Of a stretch of DNA of 64,000 bases, positions 8,822-17,316 are shown piece by piece; the first letter of the stretch is position 1; every line of letters begins with the position of its first letter. Position numbers and translations under genes: made by a program. The DNA lies in contig JADZAN010000028.1 of the NCBI GenBank assembly GCA_020852815.1, positions 124,001 through 188,000 on the forward strand, written 5' to 3'. The DNA comes from Gemmatimonadaceae bacterium. Its GTDB lineage: Bacteria > Gemmatimonadota > Gemmatimonadetes > Gemmatimonadales > Gemmatimonadaceae. A model generated the notes under the pieces. The model was not told where the DNA came from. It saw nothing but the letters and a program-made list of their open reading frames with translations, and searched no databases.

Positions 8822-11449
8822 ATGAAGTCTCTCTCTACTGCCGTTGCCGTCGCCGCGCTTGGCGCCGTCGCCGCGCTTGGCGCTGTCGCGGCGGGCGCGT
8901 TGGCGCAGTCGCCAACCATCCGCGACGCTTCGCCCGCGGAGGTCACGTCCAGGGGGCGCGGCAGTGCGCGCGACGCGAGTGTTTCATCGGCCATCGCGGT
9001 GCGCACCGTGCAACCGCTTCGTATAGATGGCGTGGGCGATGACGCGGTATGGCTCGCCGCGCCGCGCGTCTCCGACTTCCGGCAATTCGAACCCAAGGTC
9101 GACGCCGAAGCCCGCTTCAGGACGGAGTTCCAGGTCGCCTTCGATGCGCGGAATCTCTACGTCTTCGTGCGCATGTTCGATCCGCACCCCGACAGCATCA
9201 TGCACGCGTTGTCGCGGCGCGACGTGCGCGGTCCGTCGGACCAGGTCAAGCTCCTCATCGACTCGTACGACGACAAGCGCACGGGCTACGAGCTGGCGGT
9301 GAACCCTGACGGGGTCAAGCGCGACTTCGCGATGAGCAACGACACCGACGAAGACGATTCGTGGAACGGGATCTGGGACGTAGCGACGACGATCGACTCG
9401 TTGGGATGGACGGCCGAGTATCGCATTCCGCTCTCACAGCTGCGCTACGCCCCGGCCAGCGAGCACACATTCGGCTTCGGCATCTGGCGCGACATCGAGC
9501 GGTATCGCGAGCGGGTGGCGTGGCCGGCGTACGTCCCCACGCGCAACGGGCTCGTCTCGCAGCTGGGGCGGCTGACTGGGCTCGCCGGGATCACCAGCGC
9601 CCGCCGCCTCGAAGTCACGCCATACATCGTGACCAAGAACCTCCAGCGCGTGAAGCCTAACGACCCGTACGCGCGCGGACAGGACGTCGAGATCGGGGGC
9701 GACCTCAAGTTCGGGATCACCCCCAACATCACGCTCGACGCCACCGTGAACCCGGACTTTGGCCAGGTCGAGGCCGACCCGGCGGTCCTCAACCTCTCGG
9801 CCTTCGAGGTCTTCCAGAGCGAACGCCGCCCCTTCTTTGTCGAGGGGACCGGGCTGTACCAGTTCCAGCTCAACTGCTACATCGTGGTCGACTGCAGCAC
9901 CAACGAGGGGCTCTTCTACTCGCGCCGTATTGGCCGCTCGCCCGTGCTGCGCGACACCTATGGCGACGCGAGCACGCCCACGTCGACGCCGATCGCCGCC
10001 GCCGCCAAGCTTACCGGGCGCACCAGGGGCGGGCTCGCCTTTGGCCTGCTCGAGGCGGTCACCGAGCAGGTGAGTGGGGCGCAGGCGCGCGTGGTGGAGC
10101 CGCGCACAAACTACGCCGTGCTGCGCGCGCAGCAGGACCTGCGCGGCGGGAACGCCGGGGTCTCGCTCATCGGCACGGCGGTGAATCGTTCGCTCGACGG
10201 CGGGAGCGCTCCCTTCCTGCACGCCAGCGCCTACGCGGGTGGCGCGACGGCCCGCAGCCGATTCCACAACGGCGAGTACGAGTTCAACGCGCAGGTCACC
10301 GCCTCGCGCGTTGCCGGTTCGCGCGAGGCGATGTGGCGCACGCAGCGCAGCCCCGTGCACTACTACCAGCAACCGGGCGACGAGCTCACGGTGGACTCGT
10401 CGCGCACCTCGCTCGGCGGGCACGCCGAGCAGCTCAAGTTCGGGAAGTACGGCGGCGGGATCACACGCTTCGAGACGTCACTCGTCAGGCAGTCGCCGGG
10501 CTTCGAGGTGAACGACATTGGCTTCCTGCGCCGCGCCGACATCACCGACTGGAGCAGCTGGGCCGCGCTCTCCTTCCGCAATGCACGCGGCATCTATCGC
10601 TGGGCGCAGCTCAACATCAACCATTGGGAGCGGTGGAACACGTCGGGCACGCGGCTGGACAACGCCGTGAACATGAACGGGCACATGGGGCTCAACAACA
10701 ACTGGGACGTGCACCTGGGCGGCACCTTCGCCGGGCTCACGCCGAGCTATTGCGACCGGTGCACCCGAGGAGGGCCGGTCCTGCGCCAATCGGCCGGCTT
10801 CTACCCGTGGGGCGGCGTCAATACCGATAGCCGCCGTACCGTGTCGGGGGGGCTGTGGGTCAACATGCGTCTCACCGACGAAGGGAAGTCGTACGGCACG
10901 TCGCTCTCGCCATACCTCAACCTGCGTGTCTCCACGCGGCTGCAGGCCGGGCTGCAGCTCAATCACTCGCAGCAGCACGACAACACGCAGTGGTACGGGA
11001 ACTTCGTCGACACGCAGGGGGGCACGCACTACACCTTTGCGCACCTCGACCAGCGCACGGTCTCGATGAGCACCCGGGTGAACTACACCGCGACGCCCAA
11101 CCTGACCTTCGAGTTCTACGGCGAGCCGTTCGCCTCGTCGGGGAGCTATGACAACGTGCGCGAGGTGAGCGGCACCCCCGGCGCCGAGAGCTACGACGAT
11201 CGGTTTCGCGCGTACCTCCCACCCTCCGGCGCCACGTCGTCGTTCCGCTACACGCAGCTGCGCACCAACACGGTCATCCGGTGGGAATACCGCCCGGGCT
11301 CGACGCTCTTCCTCGTCTGGACGCAGGGACGCCAGGACGACTCGGACACGGGGCGACGGCAGTCGTGGGGGCGCGACTATCGCGACCTCTTTGCCCTGCA
11401 CCCGGACAACACCTTCCTCGTCAAGCTCGCCTACTGGTTCGATCGTTAG
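8822..11449 (+). CDS. DUF5916 outer-membrane protein with N-terminal CBM9-like domain
   Basis: A large envelope protein of 875 residues. After a signal peptide, residues about 60-220 form a carbohydrate-binding family 9-like domain (PLRIDGVGDDAVWLAAPRVSDF, then VAFDARNLYVFVRMFDP). The rest is a DUF5916 beta-barrel-like region with the diagnostic ATVNPDFGQVEADPAVLNLSAFE and ERRPFFVEG. The last residue is aromatic-rich (KLAYWFDR), fitting outer-membrane insertion. Such proteins are common in Bacteroidota and Gemmatimonadota and are suspected to handle oligosaccharides or peptides at the surface; no function is proven. The signal peptide contains a near-perfect tandem repeat of the coding unit for AALGAV. 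GGAG sits seven bases before the ATG. Confidence 0.9.
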   Translation: MKSLSTAVAVAALGAVAALGAVAAGALAQSPTIRDASPAEVTSRGRGSARDASVSSAIAVRTVQPLRIDGVGDDAVWLAAPRVSDFRQFEPKVDAEARFRTEFQVAFDARNLYVFVRMFDPHPDSIMHALSRRDVRGPSDQVKLLIDSYDDKRTGYELAVNPDGVKRDFAMSNDTDEDDSWNGIWDVATTIDSLGWTAEYRIPLSQLRYAPASEHTFGFGIWRDIERYRERVAWPAYVPTRNGLVSQLGRLTGLAGITSARRLEVTPYIVTKNLQRVKPNDPYARGQDVEIGGDLKFGITPNITLDATVNPDFGQVEADPAVLNLSAFEVFQSERRPFFVEGTGLYQFQLNCYIVVDCSTNEGLFYSRRIGRSPVLRDTYGDASTPTSTPIAAAAKLTGRTRGGLAFGLLEAVTEQVSGAQARVVEPRTNYAVLRAQQDLRGGNAGVSLIGTAVNRSLDGGSAPFLHASAYAGGATARSRFHNGEYEFNAQVTASRVAGSREAMWRTQRSPVHYYQQPGDELTVDSSRTSLGGHAEQLKFGKYGGGITRFETSLVRQSPGFEVNDIGFLRRADITDWSSWAALSFRNARGIYRWAQLNINHWERWNTSGTRLDNAVNMNGHMGLNNNWDVHLGGTFAGLTPSYCDRCTRGGPVLRQSAGFYPWGGVNTDSRRTVSGGLWVNMRLTDEGKSYGTSLSPYLNLRVSTRLQAGLQLNHSQQHDNTQWYGNFVDTQGGTHYTFAHLDQRTVSMSTRVNYTATPNLTFEFYGEPFASSGSYDNVREVSGTPGAESYDDRFRAYLPPSGATSSFRYTQLRTNTVIRWEYRPGSTLFLVWTQGRQDDSDTGRRQSWGRDYRDLFALHPDNTFLVKLAYWFDR

Positions 11450-11479
11450 GCTCGGCGGCTGCAACTGTCCAGGCGTGAG

Positions 11480-12460
11480 TCAGGCCAGGGTGAGGAACTC
11501 CTCCTTGACCCACCGCTGCTCGGAGCCGATGCGGCACCACCCGTCCTGTCGCTCGTGCACGAAGACCTCCTGCCCCTTGCTCAACCACGCGAGCTTGGTG
11601 AAGGTGGCCGCGGGACCGTTGCGCACGTTGAGCGTGTCGCTGCGAACCGTGGCCCGCACCACCGGCGTGACGAAGCGCTCCGATACCCACTCGTCGCGCC
11701 CCGCCGAGATCTTCACCCACCCGTCGCGCGACTCGAAAACGCGCAGCACGCTCCCCAGCCGCACCGTGTTCACCTTGTCGAACGAGGTGCCGGGACCGGA
11801 ACGCACGTTGAGCGTTGGCGAGTTGACGCTGCCATACGTCATCCCCGCCGGCGGTTGCGGTGGCGCAGCCCGCCCCGGCATGGCATTGCGCACGAGCGGA
11901 TAGAACGAGCGCTGCGCGTTCTCCACCATGTTGCCGCCAAAGAAGGCGGTCCCCGGACACGTCTTGGTGTTCCCCGCGCCGTTGGTGCGTGCGCCGGTGT
12001 CCAGGTGAAACCAGTGATGGTACACCACGCGATCGGCGTTGACGGGGATCGCGAAGCGCTTGCATACCGCGGCGCTGAACCGGATGATCGTGTCGCGATG
12101 CGCCGGCGACATCCGGTCACGCCCGGTGTCGAAGTTGCCCAGGTGCTCCACGCAGATGGCGTTGGCGTTGTTCCCCTTGATGCACGCCGGCGTTTGCTCC
12201 AGCGATCGCCCCGTCATCACCATCCCATCGGGAAAGGTGGTGAAGTGCTGCCCGATGTCGCCCCAGCCATTGTTCACCACGTGATGGTGCTTCATCCCCT
12301 GCTGCAGCTCGAAGTGGTTGCCCCCGGAGAACGACCGATAGTTCGGCGACCACGTATGGTGCTGCTGCAGCGTGAGCACCGTGCGCGCGAGTTGCAGCCG
12401 CGCGATCCAGCCCTCGAACTCGGCGAGGGTCATCAGCGTGAACCCAAAGCGTGTTTGCAT
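11480..12460 (-). CDS. PGRP/amidase_2-type hydrolase with two SH3b domains
   Basis: A 326-residue protein. Its first ~190 residues resemble zinc-dependent N-acetylmuramoyl-L-alanine amidases of the peptidoglycan-recognition fold. Candidate zinc ligands are His34/35 (QQHHTW), a histidine in the VVYHHWFHLD cluster (147-152) and Cys168 (KTCPGTAF). Two bacterial SH3 repeats follow at about 205-262 and 263-325 (LNVRSGPGTSF and LNVRNGPAATF), typical of cell-wall binding. The role would be cell-wall turnover or lysis. No signal peptide is obvious, which is unusual for a wall hydrolase, and an effector or phage-derived origin is possible. Another ATG lies five codons upstream; the choice between them is arbitrary. 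Confidence 0.85.
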   Translation of the reverse strand: MQTRFGFTLMTLAEFEGWIARLQLARTVLTLQQHHTWSPNYRSFSGGNHFELQQGMKHHHVVNNGWGDIGQHFTTFPDGMVMTGRSLEQTPACIKGNNANAICVEHLGNFDTGRDRMSPAHRDTIIRFSAAVCKRFAIPVNADRVVYHHWFHLDTGARTNGAGNTKTCPGTAFFGGNMVENAQRSFYPLVRNAMPGRAAPPQPPAGMTYGSVNSPTLNVRSGPGTSFDKVNTVRLGSVLRVFESRDGWVKISAGRDEWVSERFVTPVVRATVRSDTLNVRNGPAATFTKLAWLSKGQEVFVHERQDGWCRIGSEQRWVKEEFLTLA

Positions 12461-12520
12461 GGCGGGACACTGCACGGCGCGCCAGCCGCCAGCAAGCGGC
12501 CTCGGGCATTTGCCGACCCG

Positions 12521-13948
12521 TCAGGCGTGCGACGGACGGATGTCGACGGTGATGTTGCGCCAGCGCCCCTGGCGGAAGCGCCAGATCGAGAGCACGCAAC
12601 GCGTCACGTGGCCGGCCAGGATCGCGCGCCAGATGTCCCACGGGTCGAGCGTCGAGACGCGCTGCACCACCCAACAGATCCCCAGCGGGATCAGGATCTG
12701 CGACACGATGGAGATGTAGAGCGGCGAACGCGTGTCGCCCGTCCCCTGCAACCCGCCGGTGTACGTGAGTGCCACGGCGATGAAGACGCCCGAGATGCTC
12801 AGGTAGCGCAGCAACTGTACTCCCAGCGCCACGACCTCCGGGTCGTTCATGCCGAACATGCCGAGCAACTGTCGCGGGATGAGGACGAAGAGGAGGCCGA
12901 TGAGCGACGCCCCCACCGCGGCGATGCGCGCGGCCTCGAAGGCCGATCGTTCGGCGCGATCCGCATCGCCGGAGCCGAGGCTCTGCCCCGCAACGGTCGC
13001 CACCGCCCCCGTGAGACCGGTGGCGGTCCACGTGATGAACGAGAAGAGCTCGGTGTACGCCACGGCGTACGCGGCCTGCGCCTGCCCGCTCACGGCTAAC
13101 GATCCGATGAAGCCAAGGAGCATCACGCCGCCCACGTTCATCGCCACCCCCTGCACGCCGCTGGGCAAGCCAAAGCGGAACAGCGCGCGCACGATGTCCC
13201 ACTCGATCCGGAACCCCTCGCCGCGCGGAAAGCGCACCACCCACGTCCCGCTCCAGAGCTTGTACGCCGAGTAGAGGGCAATGCTCCCCGTGGCAATCGC
13301 CGTACCCATCGCCGCGCCCTTGGTCCCGAAAGCGGGAATGGGGCCGAGCCCCTGGATGAGGATGACGTTGAACGTGATGTTGAGCGCGGTGAGCGCGATG
13401 CCTAACCGCAGCGGCGTGCGGGCGTCGCCCGCGGAGCGCAGCGCCCCGCCCACCATGTAGAAGAGGAGCATCCCCACACCAAAGACGAACATGATGCGCA
13501 GGAACGGCAGCGCCTCGGCGCGCACGTTGGGGGCGGCGTTCACCAGCGAGAGGAGGTGCGGCGCCGCGAAATACCCGATGGGAGCCAGCACGCCGAGCGA
13601 GAGCCCGACCGCCACCAGGAACGCCTGCAGCACCGTGCGGTTGACGCGCTCCACGTCGCGCGCACCGGCAAAGCGCGCCACCAGCACGCTCATCCCGATG
13701 AAGAGCGACGAGATGAAGGCGATGACCACCAGGTAGATCTGGAGCGAGACGCCGATGGCGGCGTTGCCGGCGTAGCCGACAAAGTGCCCAACGAGCGCGT
13801 GGTCGATGACCCCCTGCAACCCACCAATGACATTCTGCAGCATGGTGGGCCAGGCGATGCGCCAAACCGCGGGAAGCAGCGGCCCCTCGACGATGCCACG
13901 GTCAAAGGCGTCCTTTCCGCGAGCCGCGGAGGTCGACGGTGCGCTCAT
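12521..13948 (-). CDS. MATE-family multidrug efflux transporter
   Basis: A 475-residue inner-membrane protein with about twelve hydrophobic segments and the two-fold MATE repeat. The first half contains RIAWPTMLQNVIGGLQGVID and GMSVLVARFAG; the second half echoes it with FRFGLPSGVQGVAMNVGG and GAVATVAGQSLGSGDADRAER. It is expected to export cationic or xenobiotic compounds using a Na+ or H+ gradient. It lies 24 bp downstream of a small secreted-protein gene on the same strand and is probably co-transcribed with it. Confidence 0.93.
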   Translation of the reverse strand: MSAPSTSAARGKDAFDRGIVEGPLLPAVWRIAWPTMLQNVIGGLQGVIDHALVGHFVGYAGNAAIGVSLQIYLVVIAFISSLFIGMSVLVARFAGARDVERVNRTVLQAFLVAVGLSLGVLAPIGYFAAPHLLSLVNAAPNVRAEALPFLRIMFVFGVGMLLFYMVGGALRSAGDARTPLRLGIALTALNITFNVILIQGLGPIPAFGTKGAAMGTAIATGSIALYSAYKLWSGTWVVRFPRGEGFRIEWDIVRALFRFGLPSGVQGVAMNVGGVMLLGFIGSLAVSGQAQAAYAVAYTELFSFITWTATGLTGAVATVAGQSLGSGDADRAERSAFEAARIAAVGASLIGLLFVLIPRQLLGMFGMNDPEVVALGVQLLRYLSISGVFIAVALTYTGGLQGTGDTRSPLYISIVSQILIPLGICWVVQRVSTLDPWDIWRAILAGHVTRCVLSIWRFRQGRWRNITVDIRPSHA

Positions 13949-13972
13949 GAGGAGGGGGGCGCCAGCCGACCG

Positions 13973-14359
13973 TTACTGCGCGCGCTTGCCGGTGAAGGTG
14001 GCGCTCCCCATGCCGCCCATCTCGAGCGTCCCCTTCATGTTGTCCTTGTCGACCAGGACGCCGCTGAACTCGAAGTCGGGCATCCCATCGGCCCCCTTCA
14101 TCGCGAACTTGATGGTGTCGCCCTTCACCGTCCCTTCCACGGCGCGCGACCCCAGGCGCTGCGACTCATACGTCCCGGTGACTTTCTCCCCCTCCTGCTT
14201 GAGCGTCACGGTCGGGTAGCCGGTCCCGTTCTCGGTGGTGACGGCAAACGACCACTTGCCGGTAACATCGATCGCCTTGGCCTGCGCCGCGATCGAGTCG
14301 GGAACGGTACCGGCGAACAGGAAGGCAACGAGGGCGAGGAGGAAGCGAAGGCGCGTCAT
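13973..14359 (-). CDS. Small secreted beta-rich protein of unknown function
   Basis: A 128-residue exported protein: signal peptide MTRLRFLLALVAFLFAGTVPDSIAA, then a compact beta-strand domain (TGKWSFAVTT, GEKVTGTYES, KGDTIKFAMK, MGSATFTGKRA). Repeated G-T-x-x-G-D-T-I-type strands are seen in many small Gemmatimonadota and Bacteroidota secreted proteins of lipocalin-like appearance. The frame extends 32 codons upstream of the chosen ATG, but only this ATG gives a signal peptide. It sits between an amidohydrolase and a MATE transporter on the same strand. No function can be assigned. Confidence 0.8.
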   Translation of the reverse strand: MTRLRFLLALVAFLFAGTVPDSIAAQAKAIDVTGKWSFAVTTENGTGYPTVTLKQEGEKVTGTYESQRLGSRAVEGTVKGDTIKFAMKGADGMPDFEFSGVLVDKDNMKGTLEMGGMGSATFTGKRAQ

Positions 14360-14516
14360 GACATGAGGCGTGCAAAGGTGAATCGGGCGCAGCAACGGCG
14401 GTGAGTCGTGCCCGGGAATGCTAACCGCGTGTACGGAGTGCGCACTACAGGCCATCCACTACAGGCCCCACCCATGAATGGTCGCGCGCGGGACGAGACG
14501 TCGCAGCCAGGCGCCG

Positions 14517-16259
14517 CTAGCCGCTCGAGATCGCATGGACCGCGCGCCCCGCGACCGATGTCTCCACGACGCGAATGTCCTTGATGGTGGTGGGATCGAC
14601 GTCGTGCGGATCGTTCTCCAGCACCACGAAGTCGCCCCACTTCCCGGCGGTGATGGATCCCTTGGTCGACTCCTCGTACGACGCGTGCGCGCCATGGATC
14701 GTCGCGATGCGCAGCGCCTCATCGACGGTGACCTTCTGGTTGGCCCCCCATTCACGCGCGCGATAGTCGCGACGGGTCACCATGCTCTGCAGCGCCATCA
14801 GCGGCTCGAAGGGGCCAGGGCCGTAGTCCGACGCCCCCGGGACGACGATCCCCATGTCGAGGAACGATCGGTGGGCGAACATCCAGCGCATCTTCTCGTC
14901 GCCGTACGCGCCCCACTTCTCGCCATGGTAATAGATGTAGGTCCAGAACGGGGTGGGAATCGACCCGGTGGACTTGATGCGTCGCAGCAGCTCGGGGTTC
15001 ACGAGCGAACAGTGCTCGATGCGGTGACGGCGGTCGGGGTGCGGCCAGCGCGCCAGCGCGCGTTCGTAGGCGGTGAGGACCATGTCGATCGTGACATCGC
15101 CGTTGGCGTGGATCCCCACCTGCCAGCCGTTGGTGTGTGCGTCGTCGACGGCGTCGTGGATGTCGGCCTGCGTCATGGTGAGGATGCCGTGGTCGTTTGT
15201 CCCGACGTACGGGGTGCTCATGCGCATGGTGCGTTCCGACGCCGAGCCGTCGGCGGCGTACTTGACCCCGCCAATGCGAATCCATTCGTCGCCGAAACCG
15301 GTGCGTATGCGGGCATCGCGCAGGCGACGATACGGCTCGCCTGACGAGACCATGAGGTAGGCGCGGTGTCGCAGCTCGCCGTCGGCGCGGATGTCCTCGT
15401 ACGCCTGCAGGTCCTCGCCGTCGGCCCAGAGGTGGTGGACGGAGGTGAGTCCGGCGGCGGCGAAGAGGCGTGACATGTGGCGCATGCCCTGGCGGGCGCG
15501 CTCGCGCAGCTGCGCGGGCGTGAAGCGTTCGCGCGTGCCGACGCTGTCGAAGACGGCGCGCGCCAGTTCTGCCACGCGCCCGTTCGGCTCGCCGTTGGCG
15601 TCGCGGAAGAAGCGGCCGTGCGACGGATCGGGCGTGTCGCGCGTGATGCCCGCCAGCCGCAATGCGGTGCTGTTGTACCAGCTCGTATGGCCGCCGCGAT
15701 GGTTCACCGACACCGGGTGGTTGGGCACCGCCTCGTCGAGGTCGCGCCGGTGCAGCGGGCGCTCATCCTCCAGCTTGGTGTCGTCGAACATGTAGGCGTT
15801 GACCCACTGCCCGGCCGGCGTCCGGGCCGCCTTGGCCGCCAGCGCCGCCTTGAGCGCGGCGATGCTGCGCAGGTCGCCGTTCACCTCGAACAGCTCGTTG
15901 ACCCCGCCCGGGTGGCAGTGCGCGTCGATGAAGCCGGGCGTGACCGTCATCCCCTTCGCGTCCAGCACCTGCGTGCGCGCGGTGGCCACGTTGCGGATGT
16001 CGTCGTTGCGCCCGACGGCGAGGAACTTCCCGTCCTTCACCGCGAACGCCTCGGCGCGTGGCTGCGACGGGTCGCTGGTGAGGACGCGCGCGTTCACGAC
16101 GATGCGATCGGCTTCCACGCCGCTCCCCCGTGCCTGCAGCGGGGCGCGTGCCGGCGTGGCGCGCGCGGGCCAGGCGAGCGCGCGGCGCGGAAGCGCGGTG
16201 GCGCCGGCCAGGAGCGCCGACAGCGAGAGAAACTCCTTGCGTGTGAGGTCACGCGCCAT
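14517..16259 (-). CDS. Exported YtcJ-like amidohydrolase
   Basis: Metal-dependent amidohydrolase of 580 residues, of the long YtcJ/DUF-type subfamily. The N-terminus (LTRKEFLSLSALLAGATALPRRALA) resembles a Tat signal, though with R-K rather than R-R. The metal motif H114-x-H116 is in PGFIDAHCHPGG. Further motifs are VNHRGGHTSWYNS, GGVKYAADGSASERT, QVGIHANGD, RRHRIEHCSL and ASDYGPGPFEP, the last with the catalytic Asp. The C-terminus shows ITAGKWGDFVVLENDP, as in the other amidohydrolase nearby, but the two are clearly different subfamilies. The substrate is unknown. The divergent ABC-transporter genes begin about 160 bp away. Confidence 0.9.
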   Translation of the reverse strand: MARDLTRKEFLSLSALLAGATALPRRALAWPARATPARAPLQARGSGVEADRIVVNARVLTSDPSQPRAEAFAVKDGKFLAVGRNDDIRNVATARTQVLDAKGMTVTPGFIDAHCHPGGVNELFEVNGDLRSIAALKAALAAKAARTPAGQWVNAYMFDDTKLEDERPLHRRDLDEAVPNHPVSVNHRGGHTSWYNSTALRLAGITRDTPDPSHGRFFRDANGEPNGRVAELARAVFDSVGTRERFTPAQLRERARQGMRHMSRLFAAAGLTSVHHLWADGEDLQAYEDIRADGELRHRAYLMVSSGEPYRRLRDARIRTGFGDEWIRIGGVKYAADGSASERTMRMSTPYVGTNDHGILTMTQADIHDAVDDAHTNGWQVGIHANGDVTIDMVLTAYERALARWPHPDRRHRIEHCSLVNPELLRRIKSTGSIPTPFWTYIYYHGEKWGAYGDEKMRWMFAHRSFLDMGIVVPGASDYGPGPFEPLMALQSMVTRRDYRAREWGANQKVTVDEALRIATIHGAHASYEESTKGSITAGKWGDFVVLENDPHDVDPTTIKDIRVVETSVAGRAVHAISSG

Positions 16260-16422
16260 GACGGGCTCCGAAGGGAGGAGACGCGAAGCTCGCACCGGTG
16301 GGACCAACTGGCGAGGGGGGAGCCTGGCGCGGCGGCCCGCTCCAACCCTAGCCACCGCACCACGCGCGCGAGAGTTTGGGGCGCCCGCCGCTCCCTGTCT
16401 CCCCGCATCTCCTTCCGTCGAC

Positions 16423-17316
16423 ATGCTCTCCGTTCGCAACCTCGTGAAGGTGTATCCCGGTCCGGTCGCTGCCCTGCAGGGTATCTCCCTCGACATTCCG
16501 AGCGGGATGTTCGGCCTCCTCGGCCCAAACGGCGCGGGGAAGACGACGTTCATGCGGATCCTGGCTGGTGCCCTCGAGCCAACGTCGGGATCGGTCTCGC
16601 TCGACGGCATGGACACGCTCGCCAACCCCGACGCGCTGCGTGCCTCGCTGGGGTACCTGCCGCAGGACTTCGGCTTCTTTCCGCACCTGAGCGGGCAGGG
16701 AATGCTCGAGTACCTGCTGCGGCTCAAGGGGGTGACCGGAGCTCGCGGCGTGGCGGCGCTGGCGGGCGAGCTGCTGGAGCGCGTGAACCTCGCGCATGCC
16801 GCCAGGCGCAAGGTGAAGGACTACTCGGGGGGCATGCGCCAGCGGCTCGGCATTGCCCAGGCCATTGCCGGCAATCCGACGTTGGTCATCGTGGACGAAC
16901 CGACGGCGGGGCTCGATCCCGAGGAGCGCCTGCGCTTCTACCGGTTGCTGGCCGAGCTGGCGCAGGATCGCACCGTGCTCCTCTCGACGCACATCGTCGA
17001 GGATGTCGCGGTGCTCTGCCGCCGTTTTGCCATCATCCGCGGCGGCCAGGTGGTGGCGCTCACCTCGCCGCACGAGGCGAGAGCGCAGCTGGCGGGGAAG
17101 GTGTTCGAGGGCGACGTGTCACCGGAGCAACTGGAGCAAGTGCGCGCCACGCGCCGCGTGACGCAGGCGGTGCTTGTCGAGGGGCGCAACCGCGTGCGCA
17201 TCTTCGAGGAGAGCGGGGTGTGCCCGGATGGGTTCGAACCGGTGGTGGGAACGCTCGAGGACGCGTACTTCCTCCTCATGCGTGGCGGCGCCACGGACGC
17301 GGGGCGCGCGGCATGA
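16423..17316 (+). CDS. ABC transporter ATP-binding protein
   Basis: A 297-residue ATPase subunit. Walker A is GPNGAGKTT (34-42), the Q-loop is in YLPQDFGFFP, the signature YSGGMRQR spans 135-142, Walker B LVIVDE 155-160, and the H-loop His191 is in LLSTHIVED. The C-terminal ~80 residues form an accessory domain. It energises the permease encoded directly downstream, whose ATG overlaps this gene's TGA (ATGA), so the two are translationally coupled. The long upstream extension of this frame is antisense to the amidohydrolase gene and was discarded. Confidence 0.93.
   Translation: MLSVRNLVKVYPGPVAALQGISLDIPSGMFGLLGPNGAGKTTFMRILAGALEPTSGSVSLDGMDTLANPDALRASLGYLPQDFGFFPHLSGQGMLEYLLRLKGVTGARGVAALAGELLERVNLAHAARRKVKDYSGGMRQRLGIAQAIAGNPTLVIVDEPTAGLDPEERLRFYRLLAELAQDRTVLLSTHIVEDVAVLCRRFAIIRGGQVVALTSPHEARAQLAGKVFEGDVSPEQLEQVRATRRVTQAVLVEGRNRVRIFEESGVCPDGFEPVVGTLEDAYFLLMRGGATDAGRAA

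Noticed and set aside
15477-17312. Very long upstream extension making the permease frame about 1800 codons
   Set aside because: The extension runs antisense through the amidohydrolase gene and through the ATPase gene in another frame; the ATGA start at 17313 gives a natural N-terminus.
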